Positions 1 to 10,298 of a DNA stretch of 64,000 nt are shown here, one piece after another. The stretch lies in NCBI RefSeq assembly GCF_041146395.1, contig NC_091001.1:103438965-103502964 (forward strand). Reading direction: 5' to 3'. Position numbers and translations under genes: made by a program. The notes beneath the pieces were generated by a model that searched no databases, was not told the DNA's origin, and saw nothing but the letters and a program-made list of their open reading frames with translations. The DNA comes from Eulemur rufifrons (Eukaryota; Chordata; Mammalia; Primates; Lemuridae). Numbering within the stretch: the stretch's first letter is position 1; every line of letters begins with the position of its first letter.

Positions 1-184
1 GCTGACTCGGGAAGGGGGGGTGGGGAAGGGAGGGATATATACCTACATGATGGGTACAACGCGCACGACCTGGGGAACAGACATGCCTGGAGCTCTGACT
101 TGAGGGGAAAGGCGGTACAGGAGCAATGTATGTAACCTGCAATTCTGTATCCCCCATAACAAGATGAAATAAAAAAAAAAAAAA
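1..184 (+). mobile_element. L1 3' UTR and poly(A) tail, cut by window edge
   Basis: G-rich start, then 'gcgcacgacctggggaacag', 'agctctgactt' and 'tatgtaacctgcaattctgt', ending in a 13-base A run. The same ordered blocks recur at 640-757, so both belong to one L1 3'-end family. The left side is lost at the window edge. The short open frame over it on the minus strand is not a gene. Confidence 0.8.
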
Positions 185-243
185 TGTTGATTCTGCTGAC
201 CCATGAGCATTGGATGGTTTTCCACCTGTTTACGTCTTCTGCT
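185..243 (-). mobile_element. L1 ORF2 fragment, inverted relative to the following L1
   Basis: The minus strand reads EDVNRWKTIQCSWVSRIN, matching the L1 ORF2 segment just after the reverse transcriptase core (human-type EDTNKWKNIPCSWVGRIN). It lies directly upstream of a plus-strand L1 3' end. This is the arrangement left by twin priming, in which the 5' part of the copy is inverted. Confidence 0.7.
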
Positions 244-757
244 AAAAAAAAAAAAAAAGAAAATTCTATAAAAAAGACATTCACACTTGAATGTTTATAG
301 CATCACAATTCACAATTGCAAAGATGTGTAAACAACCCAAGTGCCCATAAATACATGAGTGGATTAAGAAAATGTGGTATATGTATACCATGGAGTTCTA
401 CGCAGCCACAAAAAACTGTGGTGATCTATAGCACCTCTTGTGTTATCTTGGATAGAGCTGGAGCCCATTCTACTAAGTGAAGTACCACAGGAATGGAAAA
501 ACAAGCACCACATGTACTCACCATCAAATTGGCACTAACTGATCAACACTTATGTGCACATATAGTAATAACATTCATCGGGTGTTGGACAGGTGGGAGG
601 GAGGAGGAGGGGATGGGTATATTCACACCTAATGGGTGCAGTGCGCACCATCTGGGGGATGGACACGCTTGAAGCTCTGACTTGGGTGGGGCAAAGGCAA
701 TCTATGTAACCTAAACATTTGTACTCCCATAATATGCTTAAATAAAAAGAATAAAAA
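244..757 (+). mobile_element. L1 ORF2 C-terminal end plus 3' UTR and tail
   Basis: Positions 265-480 match the end of L1 ORF2 ('acaattgcaaagatgtg', 'gtatatgtataccatgga', 'gagctggagcccattctac'), with stops and shifts. Then come a GA-rich polypurine tract near 590-615, the lineage-type 3' UTR core near 640-690, and a tail of aataaa plus A-rich sequence. The copy is 5'-truncated and dead. Together with 185-243 it probably forms one insertion. Confidence 0.85.
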
Positions 758-1139
758 AGAAGTAAATTCAAAGATGCTCTGTGTTAGACAGGAATTTAGA
801 GATCTCTATTCAGTGATTTCACTTTATGAAAAGTCCCTTTTCACAGCATCTTTGAGAGCAGTCATCTAGACTATGCCCGATCATTTACGTCGAGCCAGTC
901 AATGTAAATGCCTCCCTTGAGGCATCTCCCTATAGGGAGATTCATAGTTTTTGCTTGAAAACGGAAGCACCAGATGTAATCTCTTTATCTATGTATAGAT
1001 TATTCAGCTCTAGACTGAAGCGGATGAGGTGAGTCATCTTTGTTATAATCATTACAACTTTGCAGAGATTCCACTCCCTCCCAGGGCAGTGAGAGCACAC
1101 ACCAGTGTAGGGCAGTGGAGATGGGGGGGCTCTCCTCAT
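758..1139. other. Unannotated sequence
   Basis: No repeat family or exon is recognised apart from the paired palindromes at 909-940. Open frames on both strands are short and overlap each other, as expected by chance. Confidence 0.5.
909..940. repeat. Adjacent inverted repeat and perfect palindrome
   Basis: tgcctc-cctt-gaggca (909-924, 6-bp stem, 4-base loop) is followed with no gap by tctccctatagggaga (925-940), a perfect 16-bp palindrome. No family is recognised. Confidence 0.85.
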
Positions 1140-1250
1140 CTTCCCATTCATTTTCTTTCCATCTTTGAGCATCTACTTTGTGCCATGCCCCGTATAAGGC
1201 ATCAGTGGGTGTCCAAGAGCAGTATGACACTCCCAAGGAGTTTATAACTC
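1140..1250 (-). mobile_element. L2 3' end fragment
   Basis: 'gagcatctactttgtgccat' followed by 'cccaaggagtttataa' matches the reverse complement of the L2 tail (tattgagcacctactatgtgcca ... gagcttacattct). Confidence 0.55.
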
Positions 1251-1829
1251 CGTTACTTATTCAGTATTTTACTGTTTACAAACAATCACATCTATTCTTT
1301 CACTTGATTGTCACAATAATGTAACATAATTTCTAGCATGTTAAATGAGTTTCTCAACTTTTGAAAATGTATGGCTGATGAAGTAAGAGCTCAACTGAGG
1401 CCTGTGAAACCCAATACGGTGTTCTACTTTCTATAATACTTGCTTCTTCAAATCACACAGCTTTCTGAACTTCATTTATCCTGGTCTTTAGCTGGGTATG
1501 AACACCTGTGGTTGCCACAGTGCATGAATACAGAAGCTGTCCCAGAGAATTACTAGGCAAACATCACATGCTGATACTGTCTCTCCTCCCTCTTTCTGTG
1601 GGCGACCAGCTCCATGTGTTCTGTGTTCTAGCTGCTTCAGGTGGAAGCTTGGTGCTCAAAGGAGAGGTTGGCTACTGTGCCTTATCAAGAGAAGTAATGG
1701 CAGTATGTTGGATTGGCCAGTATCCTGTCCCAGTGGGTGGTCATCTTTTTAAAGTTTCTGCTGCTGTGTGAGGCCACTGGGAAGACAGACACATAGATGG
1801 ATTATGTCCACATAAAAGAAAAATTCAGG
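1251..1829. other. Mostly unannotated; possible faint MIR
   Basis: 1265-1410 weakly resembles an antisense MIR (a 'cacttgattgtcacaat' segment), too diverged to call. The rest, including an 87-codon open frame at 1508-1771, shows no family or motif I know. Confidence 0.35.
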
Positions 1830-2125
1830 GCTGTGGTCAGAGAATTCTTTACTGGGGATATTTAAGCTAAGTAGGTAAAAGATGTGCAAAGAATTAATCA
1901 TAAAGATAAACAGAAAGCAGGAGAGGTCCCCACCCACAAGCAGAGAAAATAGCACATGAAAATGGATTGCAAGGATAAAGAACTTAGGGCAGAGCAAGCT
2001 GGTCTGTGTGGCTGGAGCTGAGGCCAGAAGTGAAGAGATGGCAGTGGATGAACCAGAGAAAGATAAGTCAGCCCATGAAGGATGACTCCATTGCGCTCAA
2101 TGAGGAGCCTTGGAAAATAAGTGAA
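1830..2125 (-). mobile_element. Probable L2 fragment
   Basis: 'gtgtggctggagctgagg', then 'gagatggcag' and 'gatgactccattgc', follow the order seen in antisense L2 coding sequence ('ccagtgtggctggagc ... gccatggtaaggagtttgg'). It is highly diverged. Confidence 0.4.
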
Positions 2126-2139
2126 ACCACTTACTGTGG

Positions 2140-2345
2140 TGAATAGAGCATGATACTTGACTCAGACTGATGTGTGGTCTGATCTTACCTCTGTTACGTA
2201 CTTCCTGTGTTACGCTGGTGAGCTGGTGAGCTCCGTAACTACAGCAGCCTTGGTTTCCTCATTTGTAAAATAGGGGTGATAATACCTACTTCATGGATTG
2301 TTGTGAAAATTAGAGATTACCTTAGTAGAGTGCTTCATGTAAATA
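2140..2345 (+). mobile_element. MIR element
   Basis: Blocks run in MIR order: a 'gactcagactgatgtg' start, the core 'tttcctcatttgtaaaatag', 'ggtgataatacctacttcat', 'ggattgttgtgaaaatta', and the decayed tail 'gtgcttcatgtaaata'. Confidence 0.8.
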
Positions 2346-2445
2346 ACTAAAGCTACTTATAAAACCATTTTATATTTTATACTATTATTATTCTCATTAT
2401 TATTGAAAGGCATTGTCTTCTTGAGGATAAGTTCATTAACTCTGT

Positions 2446-2652
2446 GATAGCCTGGTTTTTACTCTGTCTTTGTATTTTATTGTGTGACCTTGGGTAAGTT
2501 ACTAAACTTATCTGTGTCTTAGTGGTTTATTAGTAAAGCAAGAATAATAGTCGTACCCTTACCTCACAGGGTTGTTATGAGAATTAAATGAATAACACAT
2601 AGAGCTTAAAACACTCCCAGAACATAGTAAGCACATAGAAAGTATTGGCTTT
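2446..2652 (+). mobile_element. MIR element
   Basis: It contains 'tgtgaccttgggtaagttac', 'cttacctcacagggttgtta', 'tgagaattaaatgaataac' and 'acatagtaagcacatagaa', the MIR core and 3' half in order. It lies about 100 bp after the previous MIR in the same orientation, but the two are differently diverged and look like separate insertions. Confidence 0.87.
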
Positions 2653-4077
2653 CTTATTGTTTACTTCACTTATTTTAAGACATAAACAACATCCCAGTAC
2701 TCTCAGTGCAAATTAGCAAACAATAATATACTCCAAGGATATTAAGTCTAAATTGCAGGAGAAGTTAATTCCAAATTCATCTGAACACATGTGATTGTAT
2801 CACAGCTCACTAAAGGTAGATATCATACACTTGAATAATACAATCTGTTTCTTATATTATCTGAACACTCAGTGGAATACTGGAGGAGCAGAATATTTTA
2901 TTGAAATATTACTTTGAATTAAAACTTTTTTGGTACATTCTCTGTCATCCCCTGGGTCTGAGGGATTCTTGTAGAGCAGAAACAGGAGTATTTTGAAATC
3001 AATGGTTCTTTCTCTCTTTTGGAAAACACACTACAGGACTTCTCAATTGTACAGGGCAAAGGAGAAGTCTGTTGAGGATAAAAAGAAACAGAAGTGGGAT
3101 TCTTTAGACCGGAAAGAATTCTATGGGTTCCATGAGCAATGCAGACTTGAGCCTTTCAGGACAGAGCACCGAGGAGAAGGTGAGAAAGAGGGTGCCTGTG
3201 ATGTGTGCTAGGTCTTAGGTACCAGGGCACTCAGCTTCAGCAGTGATGCCAGTGACTGAGTCCTGGCAGAGTCAGAGAGCTGCAGGACCAAAAGCAGGTC
3301 TGAAACTTGGACAACTAAGATGCTAAATTAGGTCATGATAAATTAGAGAGAAGATGCCTTTCCCCTGTTTTTTGGGTATCCCATAGATATACCAGATTCT
3401 AGTGTCAAGCTGATATGGAATTTTCTACCAGCCTAATAGGATGGGGAATTGGAGTTAAAATTAATCTAGTTTACATAATATTAAGTGATATTTAAAATAA
3501 GCATTGCACATTTTGCACATTTGCATCTTGGTGCTGACAGCAGGCCTTTTCAGTTTTTAGGTTATTATTAGTTGGTAAGTTCACTTCATTGTGCAGACTG
3601 GAGAAGGACCAAGTCTTGGACACAGAGGTGAATGCTTGCTGTGCTCAGGGCATCTGCAATAAGGTATTTCTTTGAATGTATCTTTGGCAAGTTTCTTTGT
3701 GTCATCATTGACCTCTTTGCTTTTAGATTAAGAACTAGAGAACTGAAGAAAGTTAAATCAAAGCTTTGCACTGCCGGGAGGAAAAGGACAATATCTAGAC
3801 TTGTGATTAGACTGTTTCTTAGGTATTAGGATCCAGTCTTTGTCCAGTATCTGCATTTATGTCTCGAAAGTTTAGATCTGGGTGACTCTGAAGCTATTGC
3901 AACAACAGAGAGTTCTGAGTCTTTCTCACTCGGTGATCAAGTTGCTGTTAGCCTGTAAGTCTGTTTTCCATTTGTTTTCATTTTAAAGATGTTGGTAAAT
4001 TTGGTAAGTTGTGGAGTACAGAAAGGGCTTACAAATTTCCAGATGGAAGGAAGATGTGCTCTGCAAAAACAAATTGA
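2653..4077. other. Unannotated sequence with one exon-like stretch
   Basis: No repeat is recognised. At 3036-3179 an AG-ended acceptor-like site and an AAG/GTGAGA donor-like site flank 144 bp that stays open in one frame. The encoded peptide resembles nothing I know, and the acceptor's pyrimidine tract is broken. It is treated as chance in the annotation. Confidence 0.4.
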
Positions 4078-4215
4078 CATTTATCCAAGAAATATTTATT
4101 AAGCCCTTTTTATGTGCCATGCAGTTTGTTGAGTGCTGAGGTTATAAAGATAATTCACACTTGGTGCCCTCAACACACTTACAGTCCTGACACAAAAAGA
4201 CAAGTACAGTGGAGG
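4078..4215 (-). mobile_element. L2 3' end fragment
   Basis: 'aatatttattaagccctttt', 'tatgtgccatgcag', 'gagtgctgaggttata' and 'cacacttacagtcctgaca' match the antisense L2 tail in order. Confidence 0.7.
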
Positions 4216-5385
4216 GTTGCACGTGACATGGGAGACTGTTCCCACCATATGGGCTTAGATTCAACTTGGGTGTTCTCCTTTTAGGTGGAAAATATTTTCT
4301 ATATTGCTAAAAGTTTATGTGCAAAGAATGACTAAGTAAATTTGCTACTTCATTAGTTTCTTTTCTCATAAAGTCATTCCCTTATAATAAGAAAACCTTG
4401 TAAAATAGTATACCCTATAATTTCAGGTCATCATTTTATTAGTTTGACAAAGGCCTCTAGAGACAAAATAGGTAATTGCTAATGTAAAATCAATGTAGAA
4501 CAAAGCTAAAGAGTGTTTCTAAGTGTCAAAATAGATAATATCTCTGGTTAATTACGTGTAAGAATCATAACAGCAATAGATCCTTCTGTCACTTTAACGA
4601 GAGGAACTAAATTAACTATGACTCTGATTTTTCCAGCAGGCAAAATAGCCTAAAAGTTATGAGAATATTCAGGTTGGACAGTAAGAATTAAATTTTATAT
4701 TTTTCCAAGTAAAAACAATGATATTGACATTTTACATAATTTAGCAAACTTTTATGAAGCTTAAAATTTAGAGTTTTAGTGAAACTGAATTAAATATAGA
4801 ATAAAAGCCCCCCAAAGCAGACATTTGGAAGTTTAAATTTGTCATTTTCTTATAAGATATGTATTACTCAGGCCATAAAGTATACACAATCATTAAAAAA
4901 AAAATCAAGGCAGAATTTTGTTCATATGTTGTCAGTTAATAAAACAATAAGTACATAAAACTAAAATATTAATAATAAAATCTAAGGAAAGGATTAGATG
5001 ACATAATCTTAGGGATTGATATTAAATAGAATTTACTTACATACATAGATCCACATCATGATTTGGAATTAATTGTCAGAAGGATAATTCCCTGTAGGTT
5101 GTGAGTAGACAATCATTCTAAGACAGAGTGAGGAAAAATAGTCTAACCTGAGCACTATAATGGTTTACGGAGATATGCTGAAAAGAGCATGATTATTTTA
5201 TTATGAAATTAAATTTTCGAAGCCATGCAATTTGACTGTATTAAGAGTAGTACTGGGCAACACAGTGGCATGGTAGGACAGGGGACCAGATGTCACAAGA
5301 CAGAGAGCCTAGGGCAGCTTTTCTCTGCTGCTGTTTGGCGTGGCATGCCACTATGCATTTTGCCCCCAAATGCACTTCTTTAAAA
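4216..5385. other. AT-rich unannotated sequence
   Basis: Low-GC sequence with no recognisable repeat, exon or tandem structure. It may contain repeats too old to recognise by eye. Confidence 0.5.
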
Positions 5386-6905
5386 TGGCATATATGCAAA
5401 CAAATGTATAAATCATAATTGTACATCTTGATGGATTATTACAAAGTAAACAGACCCGTATAACCACTACCCAGATTATGAAATGAATATTACTATTGAC
5501 TTTTTAATTTTAGCCATCGTCATGGGTGTGTAATGGTATGCAACATGGTTTTATATGTAATTTCCTGATTACTAATGAAGTTGAATTGTTTTTATATATT
5601 GATTGGCTATTTGGACATCTTATGAGAATTCATGTTCTATTATCCATTCAAAAATCATTTAGTTTTCTTTAATTTTAAGAGTTTTAAAAACTATATAAAA
5701 ATATATTCTAAGTTCTTTAATGAACACATCACGCCTAATTCTGTGGTTTATAGTTTGACTCTTTTAAAATGTTTTTTAATAAAATGAAGTTCTTAATTTT
5801 AAATCTAATTTATCAACTCCATTGAGGTATAATTTACTTACCATAAAATTCACCTATGAAAGTGTTTAATTCAGTTATTTAGTGAGTCAGTAAGACTGTG
5901 TGACCCTCAGCACAATCCAGTTTTACAACTTTTTCATCACCCCAAAAAGTTCCCTTCTGTTTGTTGGTAATTGGTGCCCATTTCTACCTTAGTGACAACC
6001 AAATATACTTTCTATTTCCTTTATTTTGTCTTTTCTAGAAATTCTGTATAAGTGGAATCATACAATATTTAGTCTTTTGCGTCTGTTTTTTCATGTTCCA
6101 TAATGGTTTTGGGTTCATCCATGTTGTTACATATATTAGTATTTCAATCCTTTTTATAGCTAATCAGTATTCTATTTTATGAATTAACACATTCTGTTTA
6201 TCAATTCACCAGCTGATGAGCCTTTGGATTATTTCCAGCTTTTGTCTATTATGAATAAAATTGCTATGAATATTCATGTCTACATTTTTGTATAGACATA
6301 TGTTTTCATTTCTCTTGGGGAGATATCCAGGAATAAAATCCTTAAGTCACATGATAAATATATATTTAACTTTTTCAGAAAATGCCAATATCTTCTTGGG
6401 AGAAATGCCTATCCATTCATTGGCCTAATTTTTAATTGGTTTATTTTTTAAAAATATTATTGAGTTGTAAGTATGCTTTATATATTTTAGACACAAGTGC
6501 CTTATCGTATGTATGACTTCATGATTTGTAAATATTTTCTCAGATTCTGTAGGCTGTATTTTCACCTTGTTAATGGTATTGTTTACAGTATGATAGTTTT
6601 AAAATTTGATAAAGTCCAATTTATCTCTCTTTTTTGGTCACTTATGCTGTTGGCATCATATCCAAGAGGCTTTGCCTTTACCAAGGTCACAATTTACTAC
6701 TATATTTTCTTCTAGGAGTTTTATAGTTTTACCTATTACATTTAGATCTTTGATGCAGTTTGAGTTAATTTGGGGGTATGGAGTAAGGAAAGGGGCCAGA
6801 TTAATTCTTTTGTATCTAGATATCCAGTTTCTCAAGTTCCATTTGCTGAAAACATTATTCTTTCCCCAGTGAATTGTCTTGACACCCTTGTTGACCATCA
6901 TGATG
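5386..6905 (-). mobile_element. L1M 3' region (long 3' UTR)
   Basis: On the plus strand it reads as antisense L1M: 'gtataagtggaatcatacaa', 'gttcatccatgttgttacat', 'ttattgagttgtaagtatgc', 'aagtccaatttatctctc', 'gagttttatagttttacc', 'tagatatccagtttctcaag'. About 1.5 kb, no intact frame. Order and spacing follow the L1MA-L1MC 3' end; the subfamily was not resolved. Several 60-100 codon open frames here are shadows of this repeat. Confidence 0.85.
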
Positions 6906-7010
6906 GCAGAGTGGGAAATATTAGCCGTTACTTCCCCACAAAAAACTACAATTAGATAGCTATTCATGACTGAAAGTAGCCTAGAGAGTGCATTCCAGCA
7001 CAGGTATGTC
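6906..7010 (+). mobile_element. Possible L1M 5' UTR fragment
   Basis: 'gatggcagagtgggaaatat', then 'cttccccacaaaaaactaca' and 'agctattcatgactgaaagt', resemble the start of an L1M 5' UTR (gatggcgg-gtaggaa ... actatcca). It abuts the antisense L1M 3' region. It is short and uncertain. Confidence 0.35.
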
Positions 7011-7139
7011 TCCTTTCAGCTCTGTCTCAAATGTGTTCTGCCTTGTAGATTTCCTGTGGTGGGTGAGAGGGAAGAGTGTATGTCCAGGTTGATGTTTTTT
7101 TCTCTAATTGTTTTCTTATTTCTCACTACATATGCTTCA

Positions 7140-7345
7140 TTAATCATTCATTCATTCACTTAAAAATTCATTAAACTTCACCATACTGTCCATAGTATTG
7201 TACTATGAGCTGGAAATAGATGAATAATATTGTCCCTGACTTCAAGTGAGGGGGAGACATAAATTCATAAATATTACACATTGTGAAAAATGCAACAAAG
7301 CTCATGAGTCCGGGCTCTATGGGAACACAGAAAGGAGGCATTTTG
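7140..7345 (-). mobile_element. L2 3' end fragment
   Basis: It starts with 'attcattcattcact', has 'gagctggaaatagatgaa' and 'ccctgacttcaagtgagggg', then 'gacataaattcataaat', as in an antisense L2 tail. Confidence 0.6.
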
Positions 7346-7484
7346 TCTCCACGCTTGACCTTGGTCTTCCAACTGAGCTATGGCTTTGCTATTATTGCTT
7401 TACCAACTGGTCAAATGCTCTGTAATCATTTCAGTCAAATGCAGTGATGTAGTTAAATATCTGCTGTGAGTTTGAACAAAATGA

Positions 7485-7662
7485 TGATAACAATAGCGAT
7501 AATGAAAATGGTAGGTGCTCACTAAGTATGTGTAATGAATGCGCAAATTTTACAGATGAGAATCTGAGGTGTGAGGAGTTCAATAACTTACACATGAGCA
7601 TGGCTAGCAATTGACAGAGGAAAAGCACAAAACTGAGATTGTCTATTTGGCCAGTGAGAGCT
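7485..7662 (-). mobile_element. MIR element
   Basis: 'gtaggtgctcactaagtatg', 'ttttacagatgagaatctga', 'cttacacatgagcatggcta' and 'gacagaggaaaagcacaa' give the antisense MIR order (acagatgaggaaactgag ... cacacagctagtaag). Confidence 0.65.
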
Positions 7663-8687
7663 CCCAACGACTATGTGCTCTGCACAGTGAGTTGAGCCAG
7701 AATATGACAAATACACTCAGGGAGTGTTTACAACCCCAAACTACTTCATAACTGGGAACACTCTTAACGACAATCAGAGGATGTTTCGGTTCTAGAGTAT
7801 TATATGTGCGAAATTACCAAAGACAAAAATTGTATTTTTTATTGGGATATTTAACTAATTACCTAAAACAACAGAAGTAGATGTAAAATATTTTCATAAA
7901 GAAGTCTTTGTATTTTTGAAGAAAGTTTGAGATATAGATGATAAAAAGAATATAGTTTCTTAAAAAGTAGAAGTATGGGGATGGAGGAAAACAAGCAGAT
8001 CTTGTTTTTTTTTTTTCTGTTCGGTGAAAGCCACTCTTTTCGATGTGGTGTGTTTTTTCTGGGGAGAGAGGTGTATGGGAAATGATGTATGACAGAGAAG
8101 CAGTCTCTGTTTTCTAGCTCAAAATTACAGCAAGGGTTTTAATAAACGTCCTGGTTGGCTGGAAGGAGGCTCTAGACTAACATCGTCCAGACAGTGGGGG
8201 GCCCACAGAGAGACAAAGGGAAGAGAGGAAAATGGAATAACTCAGTGCTTCTACCCCACAGAGCCCCAAATGAGGCACCAGGGGCATAGACAGTTCCAGA
8301 GCCAACATGGAGTTACAGCCGGTAAATAGATCTTATCTACAGAGTAATTAGAGATGGGAGAATGTGAAATCCTAAAGGGAATGGTTGCTTATAAAAGGGC
8401 TTCAGAACAAGCCTCAGAGACACTCCTTTTTTGCTGTCAAGAACATGAGCCTGGGAACAGTGAGCCCGGCAGGAGGTTTGATAATTTGTTTCAACTTAGT
8501 CTCTGAGAGGACAGCTAACACACTTTTCTCAGATGAAGAGGATTGCCAAAAGGTAACTTTCTTACAAGTGCTTACTGTGTTAAAAAACAAATAATAACAA
8601 AAGAACCAAAAAAAAAAAAAAAAAAAAAAAAAAACCCCAACAAATAAAGACTGAAAACTGGGAGGATACAGGGAATTGGTATTAAAG
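7663..8687. other. Unannotated sequence with homopolymer runs
   Basis: Apart from a T run near 8006-8017 and the A run at 8608-8634, no family or exon is recognised. Confidence 0.45.
8608..8634 (+). repeat. (A)27 run
   Basis: 27 consecutive A. A retroposon tail is possible, but no Alu or L1 body is visible upstream. Confidence 0.9.
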
Positions 8688-8780
8688 GAAACAATGATAA
8701 CAGCAAAAAGGATATTTGCGAAGATTTTTATTGTTCACAGTGAGTCTTAGCATGCACTATTTAATTTTCATACTGGCCCT
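8688..8780 (-). mobile_element. MIR, left piece, interrupted by an LTR
   Basis: 'gataacagcaaaaaggatat' to 'tttaattttcatactggccct' matches the antisense MIR start through '...tcctcacaacaaccct'. The element breaks off at 8780 and resumes at 9270. Confidence 0.7.
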
Positions 8781-9269
8781 TGTTTGTTTTCTGTGTTGTC
8801 TAACAAATTAAATAAATTACCACAAACTTAATGGCTTAAAACAACAGCCAATATTTATCTCATGGCTCTGTAGGTCAGAAGCCTGACATAACGTGTTTGC
8901 GTTACCTGGTCAGGGTCTGACCATGACCAAATCATCGTATCACCTGGGGCTCAGGGAACTCTTCTGCACTTACTCATTGTTGGAAAAATTCATTTCTTTG
9001 CCTGTCTTTTCACCTAGCCCTTCCATTTAGAAGCCAGCAAGGTCGGGTCGAGTCCCCCTGCATCAGTGAGTGCTCTTTGACACTGTCTTCTGCTTTCCTA
9101 TCTTGCACTGAGACACCCTGAACAATATAGGATAATCTTCCTATTTTAAGGTCAACTGATTAGTAACCTTAATTACATCTGCAAAATCCCATCTGCCATG
9201 TAATATAACGTAACCGTGGGAGGAATACCAGGGACCAGAGATCATGGAAGCCAGCATTCTACCTCCACA
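8781..9269 (-). mobile_element. Solo MaLR LTR (MLT1-like)
   Basis: It begins TG and ends CA. The body reads as an antisense MLT1-type LTR: 'ttaccacaaacttaatggct', 'ctctgtaggtcagaag', 'agccagcaaggtcgggtcga', 'aaggtcaactgattagtaac', 'catctgccatgtaatataac'. 489 bp. It is flanked by gccct (8776-8780) and gtcct (9270-9274), a 5-bp target duplication with one mismatch. No internal retroviral sequence. Confidence 0.78.
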
Positions 9270-9425
9270 GTCCTGATGGGGTAGGAATTTTTATAATATG
9301 TATTTTGGAGATAAGAATTTCAAGACAAGGAAAGGTTAAATAACCTACTCAAGGTCATATGCCTGAGAAATAGAACCAGATCTGAGCACCCAGCACTCTG
9401 CTCTTCCTGTTAGCTTGCAATCTCC
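9270..9425 (-). mobile_element. MIR, right piece
   Basis: It continues the MIR from 8780: 'gatggggtaggaattttta', 'ggaaaggttaaataaccta', 'ctcaaggtcatatgcctgag', 'accagatctgagcaccca'. The piece boundaries join cleanly when the LTR is removed. Confidence 0.78.
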
Positions 9426-9851
9426 TTGCGTGCAGAGTGAATGAAATAACGTTTGCTGAGGGCCTGGTTGCTATAGTGATCTATCTAAACAGGCATTTAG
9501 CACCTTTAAATGACTGAGAAAATACATTCTTTGTTTAAACTAATCTTTACAAAAGAAATATGGTGGATTTTTTTTTTTATGGTGGATTTTTAAAGTGAAA
9601 ATTTGGTGCTTAAAAGAAGCAGGGTGTTTGGGGTAGCACGTGTGGAGGTAGCTGCCAGAAAGCAGGTTTGGGGCTGTGTGGAAGGGTTGTGGCCAGAGGC
9701 CACATTAGTAACCCAAGTGTGTGGCTGCTCCTTGGAAAATGATCCTGAGCCCTCTTCTCTAGGGGGTAAATCATAGACTGCTCTGTGCTGGCAGCCAGAA
9801 ATGCTAGTTTTCCAGATGAGCAATTCTTTCAGAGGGACAGGATAGGGCAGC
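9426..9851. other. Unannotated sequence
   Basis: A T run at about 9569-9578 is flanked by two copies of 'atggtggattttt'. No known repeat or exon otherwise. Confidence 0.45.
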
Positions 9852-10057
9852 TGCTATGGTTTGAATGTGTCCCCCAAGGTTTATATGTTGTAAACTTAAT
9901 CCCCAATGAAACAGTGTCAGGAGGTCAAACCTTGGATAGGCGCTCAGGTCATGAGGGCAGAGCCCTTATGGATGGATTTATGCCATTATCAAGGGAGTGG
10001 GTTAGTTATCATGGGAGTGGGTTTCTGTTTGGTCCTCCTACCCGCCCTTTCTCTCTT

Positions 10058-10106
<49 letters not shown>

Positions 10107-10298
10107 AGTGTGATGTGCTTGGCCTCTTGCCCTTCCACCTTTAGCCATGGGATGAGGCAGCCAGAAGGCCCTTGCCAGAACTAGGCCCTTCAGCCTTGGA
10201 CTTCTGAGCCTCTAGAACTGTAAGAAATAAATCTCTGTTCTTCATAAATTACCCAGTCTGGAGTACGCTGTTACAGCAACACAAAATGGACTAAGAGA
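9852..10298 (+). mobile_element. MaLR LTR (MST/MLT1A-like)
   Basis: Diagnostic start 'tgctatggtttgaatgtgtc', then 'cttaatccccaatgaaacag', 'ggtcatgagggcagagccct', 'aactgtaagaaataaatctc', 'cataaattacccagtctgg' and the end 'acaaaatggactaaga'. 447 bp, single LTR, no internal region. It contains an expanded microsatellite in the middle. The open frames here are noncoding. Confidence 0.88.
10048..10103 (+). repeat. (CT)n(CA)n microsatellite
   Basis: A CT tract runs directly into a CA tract of about 16 units, within the MaLR LTR. Probably length-polymorphic. Confidence 0.95.

Noticed and set aside
2140..2652. Two same-strand MIRs as a segmental tandem duplication
   Set aside because: Their shared sequence is only the MIR consensus; flanks differ.
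8608..8634. A run as the tail of a processed pseudogene
   Set aside because: No recognisable mRNA-like sequence or polyadenylation signal in the several hundred bases upstream.
9785..10184. 119- and 92-codon overlapping frames
   Set aside because: They run through a MaLR LTR and its microsatellite.
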